Assembly: GCA_029856295.1 (NCBI GenBank)
Contig: JAHQWS010000265.1
Span: forward strand, 1 to 24,039
Length of the DNA stretch: 24,039 bases
Source of the DNA: Promethearchaeia archaeon
Lineage (GTDB): Archaea > Asgardarchaeota > Lokiarchaeia > Sigyniarchaeales > SOKP01
Direction: 5' to 3'
The translations under genes and the position numbers were made by a program. Under the pieces are notes generated by a model, which saw only the letters and a program-made list of their open reading frames with translations, was not told the origin of the DNA and ran no database searches. Below are positions 1-7,487 of this stretch, piece by piece (position 1 is the stretch's first letter; each line of letters starts with the position of its first letter).

Positions 1-45
1 AACAAAATTGTATGTATAAAAAATTAAAAAACAAGCGATAGTTAG

Positions 46-225
46 ATGGGAAAAATAACGAAAGATGTTTTAGCGAGAGTCCCTAAAGAGTGTGAGATAT
101 GCGATAGTGTGAGGATAGAATACTGGGATGAAACTGAAGAGGAATTCATTTTTCGATGTATTGATTGTGGGACGTATTATCCAATTCCGATTGATGACTT
201 GTCCTTATATGATTACCCATTTTAA
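46..225 (+). CDS. Small zinc-ribbon protein, 59 residues
   Basis: An ATG at 46 opens 59 codons ending in TAA at 223-225. The product has two CxxC pairs, CEIC near residues 16-19 and CIDC near residues 38-41, about 18 residues apart, followed by an acidic tail ending in DYPF. This spacing is typical of a rubredoxin-like or zinc-ribbon knuckle that binds one metal ion. No catalytic residues are visible. No clear Shine-Dalgarno precedes the ATG; the upstream GATAGTTAG is weak. Its stop lies 13 bp from the end of the convergent flavoprotein gene. Similar tiny zinc ribbons are common in archaea as nucleic-acid or protein-binding modules, but the function here is unknown. The paired CxxC motifs and the sensible length argue that it is a real gene. 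Confidence 0.6.
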   Translation: MGKITKDVLARVPKECEICDSVRIEYWDETEEEFIFRCIDCGTYYPIPIDDLSLYDYPF

Positions 226-238
226 TTGTGAATTACTT

Positions 239-1318
239 TTATCTAGAGAACATCTGGTTCATTTTCATCAATAACTTCATATCACCTTCAACCTTATACA
301 TTCTTTGCATAAAGGCTTTTGCTCCACTAAGTTCTCCAGAGGTAATTTTCATCCAAACATCTTTTGGTGATATTATGGTAAATGTTGGCTCAGAATATGA
401 ACCTTTATACGCTTTACATTCAGCTTCATTAATGATAAGATAATAACTTTCATCATCAAGATTAAATTGCATTACCGCTTTTAGTCCGGGAACAGCTTTA
501 GGGTTGTATATCTCTGCCATTCCAGCAAAGAAAGCTGGCATTCCGCTATCAGTTACTTTTAAGGGTTCTATATCTATTGTTTCTAATTTAATCTTACTAT
601 AATCTTTCAGTTCCATTGAATCCCAGTACTTATTCGCCATTTCTCTAAACACCTTAATTTCTTCTTCTGTGTATGTGGTCTTATCTGTAATTGCCTTCCG
701 GGTTTCTTCAGAAATAATGCCTTTCTTACCAACTTCAAATCCCGCTTGCTCAATTAATTTATATAATTCGTTATAACTTTCCTGGAAATCATCCATGCTC
801 ATTGGTTCTGATCCAGGAATCAAGATTTCACCAATATACCTACCACCTCTATACATTTGCTTGAATAACGTTACTAAGGCATCAAAATGGGAAACTTCTG
901 GAAATCCAGCCACACTAATTAAAAAAACCTTTTGATTTTCTGGGGTATCTCGCCGAGGATGACCAGTTGCCTCTCCTTTTTCAACTAAATATGGCTCTAA
1001 AAGTGGTATTTGACGATCTAAAAAATTTTTTAGCAAGCCAGTAACATTATACACATACAAAGGGGTAGCAAATACAATGAGGTTCGCTTTCTGTAGTTTT
1101 GGTAAATTACCGACCATATCATCTTTATGAATACATACTCCTGGGGTTTTCGTCCAACATGTGAAACACCCAATACAATGATGAATTTTTTGTTTAGAGA
1201 GCATAATTTCATCAACTTGTAAACCTGCTCTTCTCAATCCATTAGCAAAATTTTCTCCAATATGATATGAAGCTGACTTTTTATGCCGAGGGCTGCCATA
1301 CACTATTAATGCTTTCAT
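239..1318 (-). CDS. Flavodoxin-like NAD(P)H:FMN oxidoreductase (iron-sulfur flavoprotein type) fused to an SCP2 domain
   Basis: A 359-residue protein in two parts. Residues 1-195 are a flavodoxin-like FMN reductase. They begin MKALIVYGSPR, the phosphate-binding loop, and carry the compact motif C48-x2-C51-x2-C54-x7-C62 followed by HKDDM, typical of the iron-sulfur flavoprotein/NADPH-dependent FMN reductase group. ATPLYVYNVTGLLKNFLDR is the usual flavin-contact segment. Residues from about 260 to 359 resemble an SCP2 (sterol carrier protein 2-like) lipid-binding domain, with the pattern DVWMKITSGE and then GAKAFMQRMYKVEGDMKLLMK. The protein probably passes electrons through FMN, with or without an Fe-S cluster, and the SCP2 part may bind a hydrophobic ligand. 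It is monocistronic, with no close same-strand gene upstream. The flavoprotein call is firm; the SCP2 call rests on the pattern only. Confidence 0.85.
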   Translation of the reverse strand: MKALIVYGSPRHKKSASYHIGENFANGLRRAGLQVDEIMLSKQKIHHCIGCFTCWTKTPGVCIHKDDMVGNLPKLQKANLIVFATPLYVYNVTGLLKNFLDRQIPLLEPYLVEKGEATGHPRRDTPENQKVFLISVAGFPEVSHFDALVTLFKQMYRGGRYIGEILIPGSEPMSMDDFQESYNELYKLIEQAGFEVGKKGIISEETRKAITDKTTYTEEEIKVFREMANKYWDSMELKDYSKIKLETIDIEPLKVTDSGMPAFFAGMAEIYNPKAVPGLKAVMQFNLDDESYYLIINEAECKAYKGSYSEPTFTIISPKDVWMKITSGELSGAKAFMQRMYKVEGDMKLLMKMNQMFSR

Positions 1319-1398
1319 TTTTAGACATCTATTTCTTTTAAAATCTTTTTTCTATTTATTTCCTTTTAATAGGTTATTATTTAATAAATAAGTTATTA

Positions 1399-2202
1399 TT
1401 ATAATCCTTTTATGGGTTTTTTAGAACGCGGGGCTGTCCGATAGAAAGTCATATCTGGATAGCCAATGATAAATACGCCAAATTTTTTACCTCGTACACC
1501 AGTCATTTTTTTAATTTCGGAATTTACTCCCATAGCCCATTGAGTTAACCCGTTCCAGCACGTGCCCAAACCAAGTGCCTGTGCTGCCAATCTCCCATAT
1601 GTTACAATTATTCCGATGTTAGATACCTCAATCTCATTATCGAATCTTGAAGCTACGATAATTACATGAGGAGCATCAAAAAAAATGGGGCTCTTAAATA
1701 CCTTTTTTGCCTCTGTGAGCCTATCAGCATAAATTTCTTTAAGTCCGGGAGTTTTTGAAATCTCTTCTTGAACCGCATCTGATAAAGCCATTATTTGTTC
1801 ATCAACTGAAAGAATTGCGTAAGACTCCGTTCTCATATTACGAGCAGTAGGAGCACATTGCATGGCATCAAATACTTTTGCCAATATATCATTCGGTACT
1901 TTTTCTTTCTTATAGCGCCGAATGGAACGATGGGCAGTCAAAAATTTGTAGATGTGATCATAAGGCACGATTATTTCAGGATTATTAACACTCTCAAAAA
2001 AATTGGCTTGACCTATATTTTCATACAGAATCGCATCCTCGGGACATCTAGCAATACAATGTCCGCATAAATTACAGATATTTAGAGGATCCGCGAATAT
2101 AATCTCACCCTTGTCATTTTCATCAAATAAAGACCTGGTACATGTTTTAATGCAAATGCGACAAATGATACATTTCTCATAATTTATTCCAAGAATAGGC
2201 AT
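1399..2202 (-). CDS. Nitroreductase-family protein with N-terminal 2x[4Fe-4S] ferredoxin domain
   Basis: A 267-residue protein. Residues 1-65 hold two four-cysteine motifs, CIICRICIKTC and CNLCGHCIARCP, so two [4Fe-4S] clusters. From about residue 90 comes a nitroreductase fold: the FMN-binding RSIRRYKKEKVP, CAPTARNMR, the LGTCWNG segment, and a C-terminal GYPD followed by RTAPRSKKP. Family knowledge says these enzymes use FMN to reduce nitro, quinone or similar acceptors; the fused ferredoxin suggests electrons from an Fe-S donor rather than directly from NAD(P)H. It is divergent from the multi-cysteine protein at 2342, across 139 bp. A paralogue of the same length lies at 4808-5611. A TATA-like GTATATATT lies about 23 bases before the ATG, which fits a leaderless transcript. 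Confidence 0.9.
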   Translation of the reverse strand: MPILGINYEKCIICRICIKTCTRSLFDENDKGEIIFADPLNICNLCGHCIARCPEDAILYENIGQANFFESVNNPEIIVPYDHIYKFLTAHRSIRRYKKEKVPNDILAKVFDAMQCAPTARNMRTESYAILSVDEQIMALSDAVQEEISKTPGLKEIYADRLTEAKKVFKSPIFFDAPHVIIVASRFDNEIEVSNIGIIVTYGRLAAQALGLGTCWNGLTQWAMGVNSEIKKMTGVRGKKFGVFIIGYPDMTFYRTAPRSKKPIKGL

Positions 2203-2341
2203 ATTACTTCACTTTATTGAAATATATACTATCTAACTTTGTAAGAATTATAAAATTTTTTAGATTATAGCATAAATAGAGTTTTTAGGGGTAATTTGCT
2301 AAATAGTTAAATATTAATACAAAAACTATCTAAATTTACAT
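2203..2341. promoter_or_regulatory. Divergent promoter region between nitroreductase and ferredoxin-type gene
   Basis: On the minus strand the TATA-like GTATATATT (2221-2229) is centred about 23 bases before the nitroreductase ATG. On the plus strand TTAAATATTAA (2308-2318) is centred about 29 bases before the ATG at 2342. Both spacings fit leaderless archaeal transcripts. The 9-mer ACTATCTAA occurs twice, at 2228-2236 and 2325-2333, once near each gene; it may be a shared site or chance in AT-rich DNA. Confidence 0.45.
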
Positions 2342-3478
2342 ATGTCTGATGTTGATCCATATGAAGTTGTAAGACAAAAAATGGTGTTAGGTCCACTTTA
2401 CGCACCTAAGCATAAATCAGTTATGAAATTACTTAAGATATTCTGGAACGAAGAAGTGATAAATATACTTTCTAAATTTGAGAGTGCGGATAAATGGATT
2501 ACCGTAAAGGAATTAGAAGAAAAAACATGTATTCCCAGAAAGGAAATTAAAAAGATTCTGGAAAGGTCAGTAGAAATTGGGACAATAGATAGGAATATGA
2601 ATAAATTTTGCCTTATTCCGATACTTCCAGGTATATTTGAAAGATATTATCAGAGAAGAAAGGATACCGAAGAGAACCATATTAAAGCGGCTAAATTATA
2701 CCGAGATCTTATGAAAGATGTCTTCTCGCAGGAAATGATCGAAAATGATTTCAGGATTTTTCGACCAGTGCTACCGATTGACGCTAAAGAGAAGTTACTT
2801 GAAATTAATGAAGAGTTTGATATTCAATCTCAAGTACTCCCTTATGAAGAAGTAGCGAATTTAATTGAAAATAACGAAGATTTTACCGTTATACCGTGTC
2901 AATGCCGACTTATAGGAGAATTATCAGGGGAACCATGCGATGTAACGCACTCTGATATGGGGTGCTTCATTGTCGGACTTGGCGCTCAGAGAGCGTTAAC
3001 GAATACTGCAGGAGCAAGACGGCTTACTAAAGAGGAAGCCATCGAATTCATTAAAGAAACTGAAAAAGCAGGGTTAGTTCATAACACTATCTGGGATAAA
3101 GGCTATGAATCATCTCATTTTATATGTAACTGTTGCAGCTGTCATTGCGGAGCAATATTACCGTCTAAAATTATGGGTTTAAGTGAAAAAGAGGGTGCAG
3201 TTCAACCGTCTAATTTCGCACCTAAATTCAACATGGATCTCTGCGTCAAATGTGAAACTTGTATAAGAAAATGTCCAACTGGAGCAATTTACCACAAATA
3301 GCCGCAAGAATCCGACTCATCTGATGAGAGAATGATATTGAGAAAAGAATTATGCATAGGATGTGGTATATGTGCTGCCAACTGCCCTAAAGATGCAATT
3401 AAACTGGTAAAGGTAAGAGATATCGAACCTCCGGATAAAAACATGATAGGAAATAAGACATTTTTAGAGTTTGCATAA
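2342..3478 (+). CDS. Winged-helix/multi-cysteine/ferredoxin protein with an in-frame TAG (codon 320)
   Basis: Read straight through a single TAG at 3299-3301, the frame gives 378 residues ending in TAA at 3476-3478, close to the 375-residue paralogue at 3598. Residues 1-100 look like a winged helix (KELEEKTCIPRKEIKKILERS). A middle part has PCQCR, a CD..DMGC motif and CNCCSCHCG. The tail has CVKCETCIRKCP and, beyond the TAG, CIGCGICAANCP, so two [4Fe-4S] motifs. The TAG sits where the paralogue has Trp315 (TGG), a one-base difference. Terminated at the TAG, the protein is 319 residues and lacks the last cluster. After the TAG the sequence stays conserved with its cysteines intact. It may be a recent nonsense mutation, a read-through site or recoding. 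Its function is probably redox, partnered with the adjacent nitroreductase; the family is not one I can name. Confidence 0.75.
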
Positions 3479-3504
3479 TCAATCGTTTAAATCTTAAAAA
3501 TTAA

Positions 3505-3534
3505 TTTTCCTTTTTTCATTAATCCTATTTTTTT
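3505..3534 (+). terminator. Poly-T terminator after first ferredoxin-type gene
   Basis: T-runs at 3511-3516 and 3528-3534 follow the TAA at 3476-3478, the kind of oligo-T tract that ends archaeal transcripts. That a terminator lies beyond the TAA and not just after the internal TAG is weakly consistent with the gene having been translated to the TAA. Confidence 0.4.
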
Positions 3535-3597
3535 ACTATCTTACAAGAAAAACATTCTATAGTTACTTTTTTATTATAACCCGTCATAATTTATTTT

Positions 3598-4725
3598 ATG
3601 ATTGAAATCGATCATTATGAACAAGTAAGGCAAAATTTAGTATTAGGTCCCATTAATGCTCCTAAACATAAAAAAATAATTAAATTAATGCAAGTTTTCT
3701 GGAACGAGGAGGAAATTAAGATTCTCTCTTATTTTGGAAAAGTTGGGAAATGGATCTCACCAAAAGAGTTGGAAGAAAAAACAGGCATTCCTAAGAATAA
3801 GATTAAACAAATATTAGCTCGATCGGTAAAAGTTGGAACGTTGGCTAAAAAGGGGGCAAGATATAGTTTGATCCCATTATTACCGGGTATTTTCGAGAAA
3901 TATTTTATCGTAAGGAAAGACACTGAAGAAAATCAGATAAAAGCTGCTAGATTTTACCGTGATATTATGAAGGAAATTTCACCAGCAGAAGCTGTTGAAA
4001 GAAGTGCTCAGGTATTTAGACCCTTGCTTCCTTATGAAGCTAAGGAGAAATTAATTGAAATCAATGAATCCTTAGACGTTAAATCCCAAGCGCTCCCTTA
4101 TGAGTTAGTGAAACAATTAATAGATGATAATGAAGATTTTGCAGTAATCCCTTGTCAGTGTCGTTTAATTGGTGAATTGACTGGAGAACCCTGCGAATGC
4201 GCGCCAGCTGAGATGGGATGTTTTTTGGTTGGGATGGCTGCCCAAATGGTCCCTAATATGTGCGATGATGCCCGAATTTTGACTAAGGAAGAGGCGATTC
4301 AATTCCTTAAAGATACTGAGAAAGCAGGACTCGTTCATAATGCAACCCATGGAAGTGAGGAATTAGGTATGTTTATATGTAATTGCTGCAGTTGTCATTG
4401 TGGTGCATTATACCCCGCAAGATTAGTCCATGTGAAAGGTGCTCACAAATCCAATTATGCTCCTAAAATTAATATGGAACTGTGTGTTAAATGTGAAACT
4501 TGCATGAAAAAATGTCCAAGTGAAGCAATTTATCATAGATGGCCTATTGAATCGGATTCCTCAGATGAACTGATTGGTGTAAGAGAAGAATTATGCATTG
4601 GATGTGGAATATGTGCGGCAAATTGTCCTAAAGATGCAATTAAGATGGTAAAAGTTAGGGATGTTGTACCGAAAAAAGCCCCAAAATTAGGGGATATTTC
4701 TTTTGGCGAGCTGATAACTCTATAA
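3598..4725 (+). CDS. Winged-helix/multi-cysteine/ferredoxin protein (intact paralogue)
   Basis: A 375-residue protein. Residues 1-100 are a likely winged-helix domain (KELEEKTGIPKNKIKQILARS). Then come C186 and C188 (PCQCR), C199, C201, C208, and the dense C261-N-C-C-S-C-H-C268 stretch, which could hold a further metal site. Two [4Fe-4S] motifs follow at C296/299/302/306 and C333/336/339/343. Trp315 (TGG) is the position of the TAG in the neighbour. The N-terminal helix-turn-helix may bind DNA or protein; the Fe-S tail suggests electron transfer or redox sensing. A TATA-like TTTATTATA (3569-3578) lies about 24 bases before the ATG, so it is probably leaderless and separately transcribed. It is convergent with the second nitroreductase. 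I do not recognise a named family. Confidence 0.85.
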   Translation: MIEIDHYEQVRQNLVLGPINAPKHKKIIKLMQVFWNEEEIKILSYFGKVGKWISPKELEEKTGIPKNKIKQILARSVKVGTLAKKGARYSLIPLLPGIFEKYFIVRKDTEENQIKAARFYRDIMKEISPAEAVERSAQVFRPLLPYEAKEKLIEINESLDVKSQALPYELVKQLIDDNEDFAVIPCQCRLIGELTGEPCECAPAEMGCFLVGMAAQMVPNMCDDARILTKEEAIQFLKDTEKAGLVHNATHGSEELGMFICNCCSCHCGALYPARLVHVKGAHKSNYAPKINMELCVKCETCMKKCPSEAIYHRWPIESDSSDELIGVREELCIGCGICAANCPKDAIKMVKVRDVVPKKAPKLGDISFGELITL

Positions 4726-4753
4726 TCCCCAAGAAAAAATAAGCTGCTCTTGA

Positions 4754-4779
4754 TTTTTTTATTTTTGTTCTCTTTTTTT
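4754..4779 (+). terminator. Poly-T terminator tract
   Basis: Three T-runs (4754-4760, 4762-4766, 4773-4779) lie 30 bases after the TAA of the plus-strand gene, in the 82-bp convergent gap. They form a typical archaeal oligo-T terminator for that gene. Confidence 0.5.
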
Positions 4780-4807
4780 ATAATTTAAATTTAGTTTGTC
4801 TTGGTTT

Positions 4808-5611
4808 TTATTCTTCTAAACCGGCAACCTTTTTTATGGAACGTGGGGGAGAACGGTGGTATATTTCATCTGGGTAGCCAATGATAAAGCAGCCTATTCT
4901 TTTACCTCGTATACCGGCCAATTTCTTTATTTCAGGATTATTTAACATTGCAACCTGGACCAGCCCGTTCCAGCAAGTACCTAATCCAAGTGCTTGTGCT
5001 GCTAGCCTCCCATAAGTAATAATAATACCAATATTATTTGACACGCTTGCCCAATTTAACGAAGAAGAAACAAAAATTACGTGGGGAGCATCAAAAAAAA
5101 CAGGGCTATAGTAGGTTTTTTCTAAGATTGAGAATAGCATCTTGTATCGGGCGCTCATTTGCGGATCTTTCAACAATTCTTCGATAACGGCATTCGATAA
5201 TTGTTTAATTTTTTCTTTATCTGATAAAATTGAAAATCTCTCCGATCTCATATTACCACCAGTAGGGGCGTGACTCATGGCTTCAAAAACCTTCTTCAAG
5301 AAATCTGTGGGGACTTTTTGCTTTTTGTAGAGTCGAATCGAACGATTTGCCCGCAAAATTTTTAATACAGTGTCATAGTCCGCTATATTTTCCGTTTTGT
5401 CGATATCCTCATAGGCGAGTGCCTCTCCCATATCTTCATAGAGAATTGCATCCTCGGGACATTTACCTATACAATGTCCGCATAAATTACAGAAATTTTG
5501 TATATTTCGAAAAATAATCTTATTTTTATTTTTTCTTCTAAATAGAGGACATGCTGTTAAACACGTACCGCAGTTAATGCATTTTTCATAATCAATTCCT
5601 AAAATCGGCAT
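4808..5611 (-). CDS. Nitroreductase-family protein with N-terminal 2x[4Fe-4S] ferredoxin domain (paralogue)
   Basis: A 267-residue protein, the same length and layout as the gene at 1399-2202. The ferredoxin part has CINCGTCLTACP and CNLCGHCIGKCP; the nitroreductase part has RSIRLYKKQKVP, HAPTGGNMRSERF, LGTCWNG and a C-terminal GYPD..HRSPPRS. The first cluster has the classic CxxCxxCxxxCP form, which the neighbour lacks (its fourth Cys is followed by Thr). The FMN site is indicated by the paired arginines of RSIR and by the NMRSE segment. It is convergent with the ferredoxin-type gene at 3598. The substrate is unknown; it is probably an Fe-S fed flavin reductase in the cytosol. Confidence 0.9.
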   Translation of the reverse strand: MPILGIDYEKCINCGTCLTACPLFRRKNKNKIIFRNIQNFCNLCGHCIGKCPEDAILYEDMGEALAYEDIDKTENIADYDTVLKILRANRSIRLYKKQKVPTDFLKKVFEAMSHAPTGGNMRSERFSILSDKEKIKQLSNAVIEELLKDPQMSARYKMLFSILEKTYYSPVFFDAPHVIFVSSSLNWASVSNNIGIIITYGRLAAQALGLGTCWNGLVQVAMLNNPEIKKLAGIRGKRIGCFIIGYPDEIYHRSPPRSIKKVAGLEE

Positions 5612-5844
5612 TGTTCATATATCCCTAAAATTTTTGATATTTAACTGTTTAAAAAAAAGAGCTTATTTTGTATAATGTGGTTTGATAAATTAAACTTAAG
5701 ATTATGATTTCTAATCAAAAAACTAGTAATTTATGGAGCAATAAAAATAAATAAATGCATAGCGAACTAAATCGTTAAAAACAATTCGAAATTTTAAGTT
5801 CTTTTTATTAATATTTCTGATAGTTAATGCTTTAAATGACGAAA

Positions 5845-5855
5845 AATTATATTTT
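5845..5855 (+). promoter_or_regulatory. TATA box of the MFS transporter gene
   Basis: The AAATTATATTT tract is centred about 47 bases before the ATG at 5897. The expected transcription start is about 25 bases downstream, near 5875, directly after the palindrome at 5857-5872. Confidence 0.4.
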
Positions 5856-5856
5856 T

Positions 5857-5872
5857 TTACCAATATTGGTAA
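5857..5872. promoter_or_regulatory. Perfect 16-bp palindrome, candidate repressor operator
   Basis: TTACCAATATTGGTAA reads the same on both strands. It lies between the TATA-like tract and the expected transcription start of the transporter gene, 24 bases before its ATG. Such a position is typical of an operator at which a dimeric regulator blocks the polymerase. The regulator itself is not identifiable in the window. Confidence 0.55.
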
Positions 5873-5896
5873 TTAAATATTTATCTAAGATGTGCT

Positions 5897-7399
5897 ATGA
5901 GCTCTCAAAATAATTTACAAAAAGAAAATGGCAGCCCCAAGAAAGAGGGATATCTCCCTTTTGAACCCCGTATGGAACCGACCGATCCTGAAACTTTAAA
6001 TGTGAAGAGAACCATACTCATTTCTTTTTCTTTCTTGACTGTTCTTTTAGCGTGGAGTTTCTTTAATTTTAAAGTTCCTTTACTCCTTAATGATATTTTA
6101 GGAAATAATCCCTATAGGGATATTATCAAAGGAATAATTATGGCCATGGATAATCTTATAGCTGTGGCAATACAGCCCTTTTTTGGAGATATGAGCGATC
6201 GAACGAAAAGCAAATATGGACGCCGTATGCCTTTTATTATAATAGGAACGTTTTTAGCCGCTATATTTTTTATTATTATTCCATGGATGAGAATATTAAT
6301 CGGGCTAATCTTAATCATTTTTTTGTTTGATTTAGCTATGTCAATATTCCGATCCGCTTCAATTGCAATTTTACCAGATTATACCTCAGAAAAAATGTAC
6401 TCTAAAGCCAGTGCGATTCAGCAGTTTGTTGCAAATATGGGGGGATTAATTGGCTTTTTAATTCCTATCATTATAGGGTTCATTCCAAATTTATCAGTGG
6501 AATGGATTGACCAATTAGGATTTCTTATCATTGGATTACTAATGCTTGCTCTATTGGCTATTCAGATTATATATATAAAAGAAACCCCTACTGGAGATAA
6601 GAAACTTAAATTTGCCAACAAGCGATTAGAGATTGACAGAGATACATTTAGAGCCCGTGAAATTGAAGATGAGTTAGCAAAAGAAGAGGTTAAGAGAAAA
6701 AAACTTAAATCTTACCGGGATACCGTAAAAATCGTGAAAGGACATAGGGATTTTGCCTATTTTTTAACGGCGGTATTTTTTATGTATTTAGCTTTTGCTT
6801 CCGTAGAAGCGTTTTTCTCTAGTTTTGCTATGGAATATTTAGGCCTATATGATGCGGCATATAAACAAACGGGTAATGACGCTGATGCGAAAAAGATGGC
6901 AGAAGCACAGGCGGGTGCCCTGTTTTTAGCCTACGCCGCCCCTATGATTGCTTCAGCATTTTTTGTGGGTATGTTAGGACAGTCAAAGAGAGTAGGGAGA
7001 GAAAATGCAGTGAAAATTTTTCTCATATGGATGATTGTATCCTTATCCATCATGACGTTTATCGTAGTTCCTTTAGTTTATCATAATCATCAACCATTTC
7101 TAATGATACTTATGCTTATGCTGATTTCAATACCATGGATGGGATTTATTGTAAACAGCTTTCCAATCCTATGGGATTTAGCCCCTGAAGGAAAGGTTGG
7201 AATATACACGGGTATTTACTATACATTTAATCAAGCCGCATATACGATGGCGCCAATACTTTTCGGAGGGATTTTATTCCTTTTTAGTTCTTTAGGAGAT
7301 TACCGCTACATTGTTATGTTCCCATTTGTATTATTCTGTGTAGTTATGGGACTCCTTTTTTTCAGTAGAATTAAAAGGAGAGAAACCTCAGAAGATTAG
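5897..7399 (+). CDS. MFS transporter, GPH/SLC45-like (glycoside or sugar : cation symporter type)
   Basis: A 500-residue membrane protein. A soluble N-terminus of about 35 residues precedes the first membrane segment (TILISFSFLTVLLAWSFF). The loop after the second hydrophobic segment carries GDMSDRTKSKYGRRMPFI, the signature loop of the GPH/SLC45 branch of the major facilitator superfamily. A charged cytoplasmic loop, rich in Lys and Glu, occupies about residues 225-280 between the two six-helix halves. The second half ends at FFSRIKRRETSED. Family members import sugars or glycosides with protons or sodium; the substrate is not readable here. It is monocistronic, and a 16-bp palindrome just upstream suggests control by a ligand-responsive repressor. 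Its TAG stop shows that TAG acts as a normal stop in this genome. Confidence 0.85.
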   Translation: MSSQNNLQKENGSPKKEGYLPFEPRMEPTDPETLNVKRTILISFSFLTVLLAWSFFNFKVPLLLNDILGNNPYRDIIKGIIMAMDNLIAVAIQPFFGDMSDRTKSKYGRRMPFIIIGTFLAAIFFIIIPWMRILIGLILIIFLFDLAMSIFRSASIAILPDYTSEKMYSKASAIQQFVANMGGLIGFLIPIIIGFIPNLSVEWIDQLGFLIIGLLMLALLAIQIIYIKETPTGDKKLKFANKRLEIDRDTFRAREIEDELAKEEVKRKKLKSYRDTVKIVKGHRDFAYFLTAVFFMYLAFASVEAFFSSFAMEYLGLYDAAYKQTGNDADAKKMAEAQAGALFLAYAAPMIASAFFVGMLGQSKRVGRENAVKIFLIWMIVSLSIMTFIVVPLVYHNHQPFLMILMLMLISIPWMGFIVNSFPILWDLAPEGKVGIYTGIYYTFNQAAYTMAPILFGGILFLFSSLGDYRYIVMFPFVLFCVVMGLLFFSRIKRRETSED

Positions 7400-7487
7400 A
7401 TAAGACATTACTTGACGTTTAATCTCTTAAATAATACAAATATTTTTTTATTTTTTTTATCGAGTATGATGCATAATTATTAGTTAT

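Noticed and set aside
5897..7399. General UAG recoding (for example pyrrolysine at every TAG)
   Set aside because: The transporter ends naturally with TAG at the expected length, and the short FrhB-like gene also ends with TAG. Recoding, if any, would have to be specific to one site.
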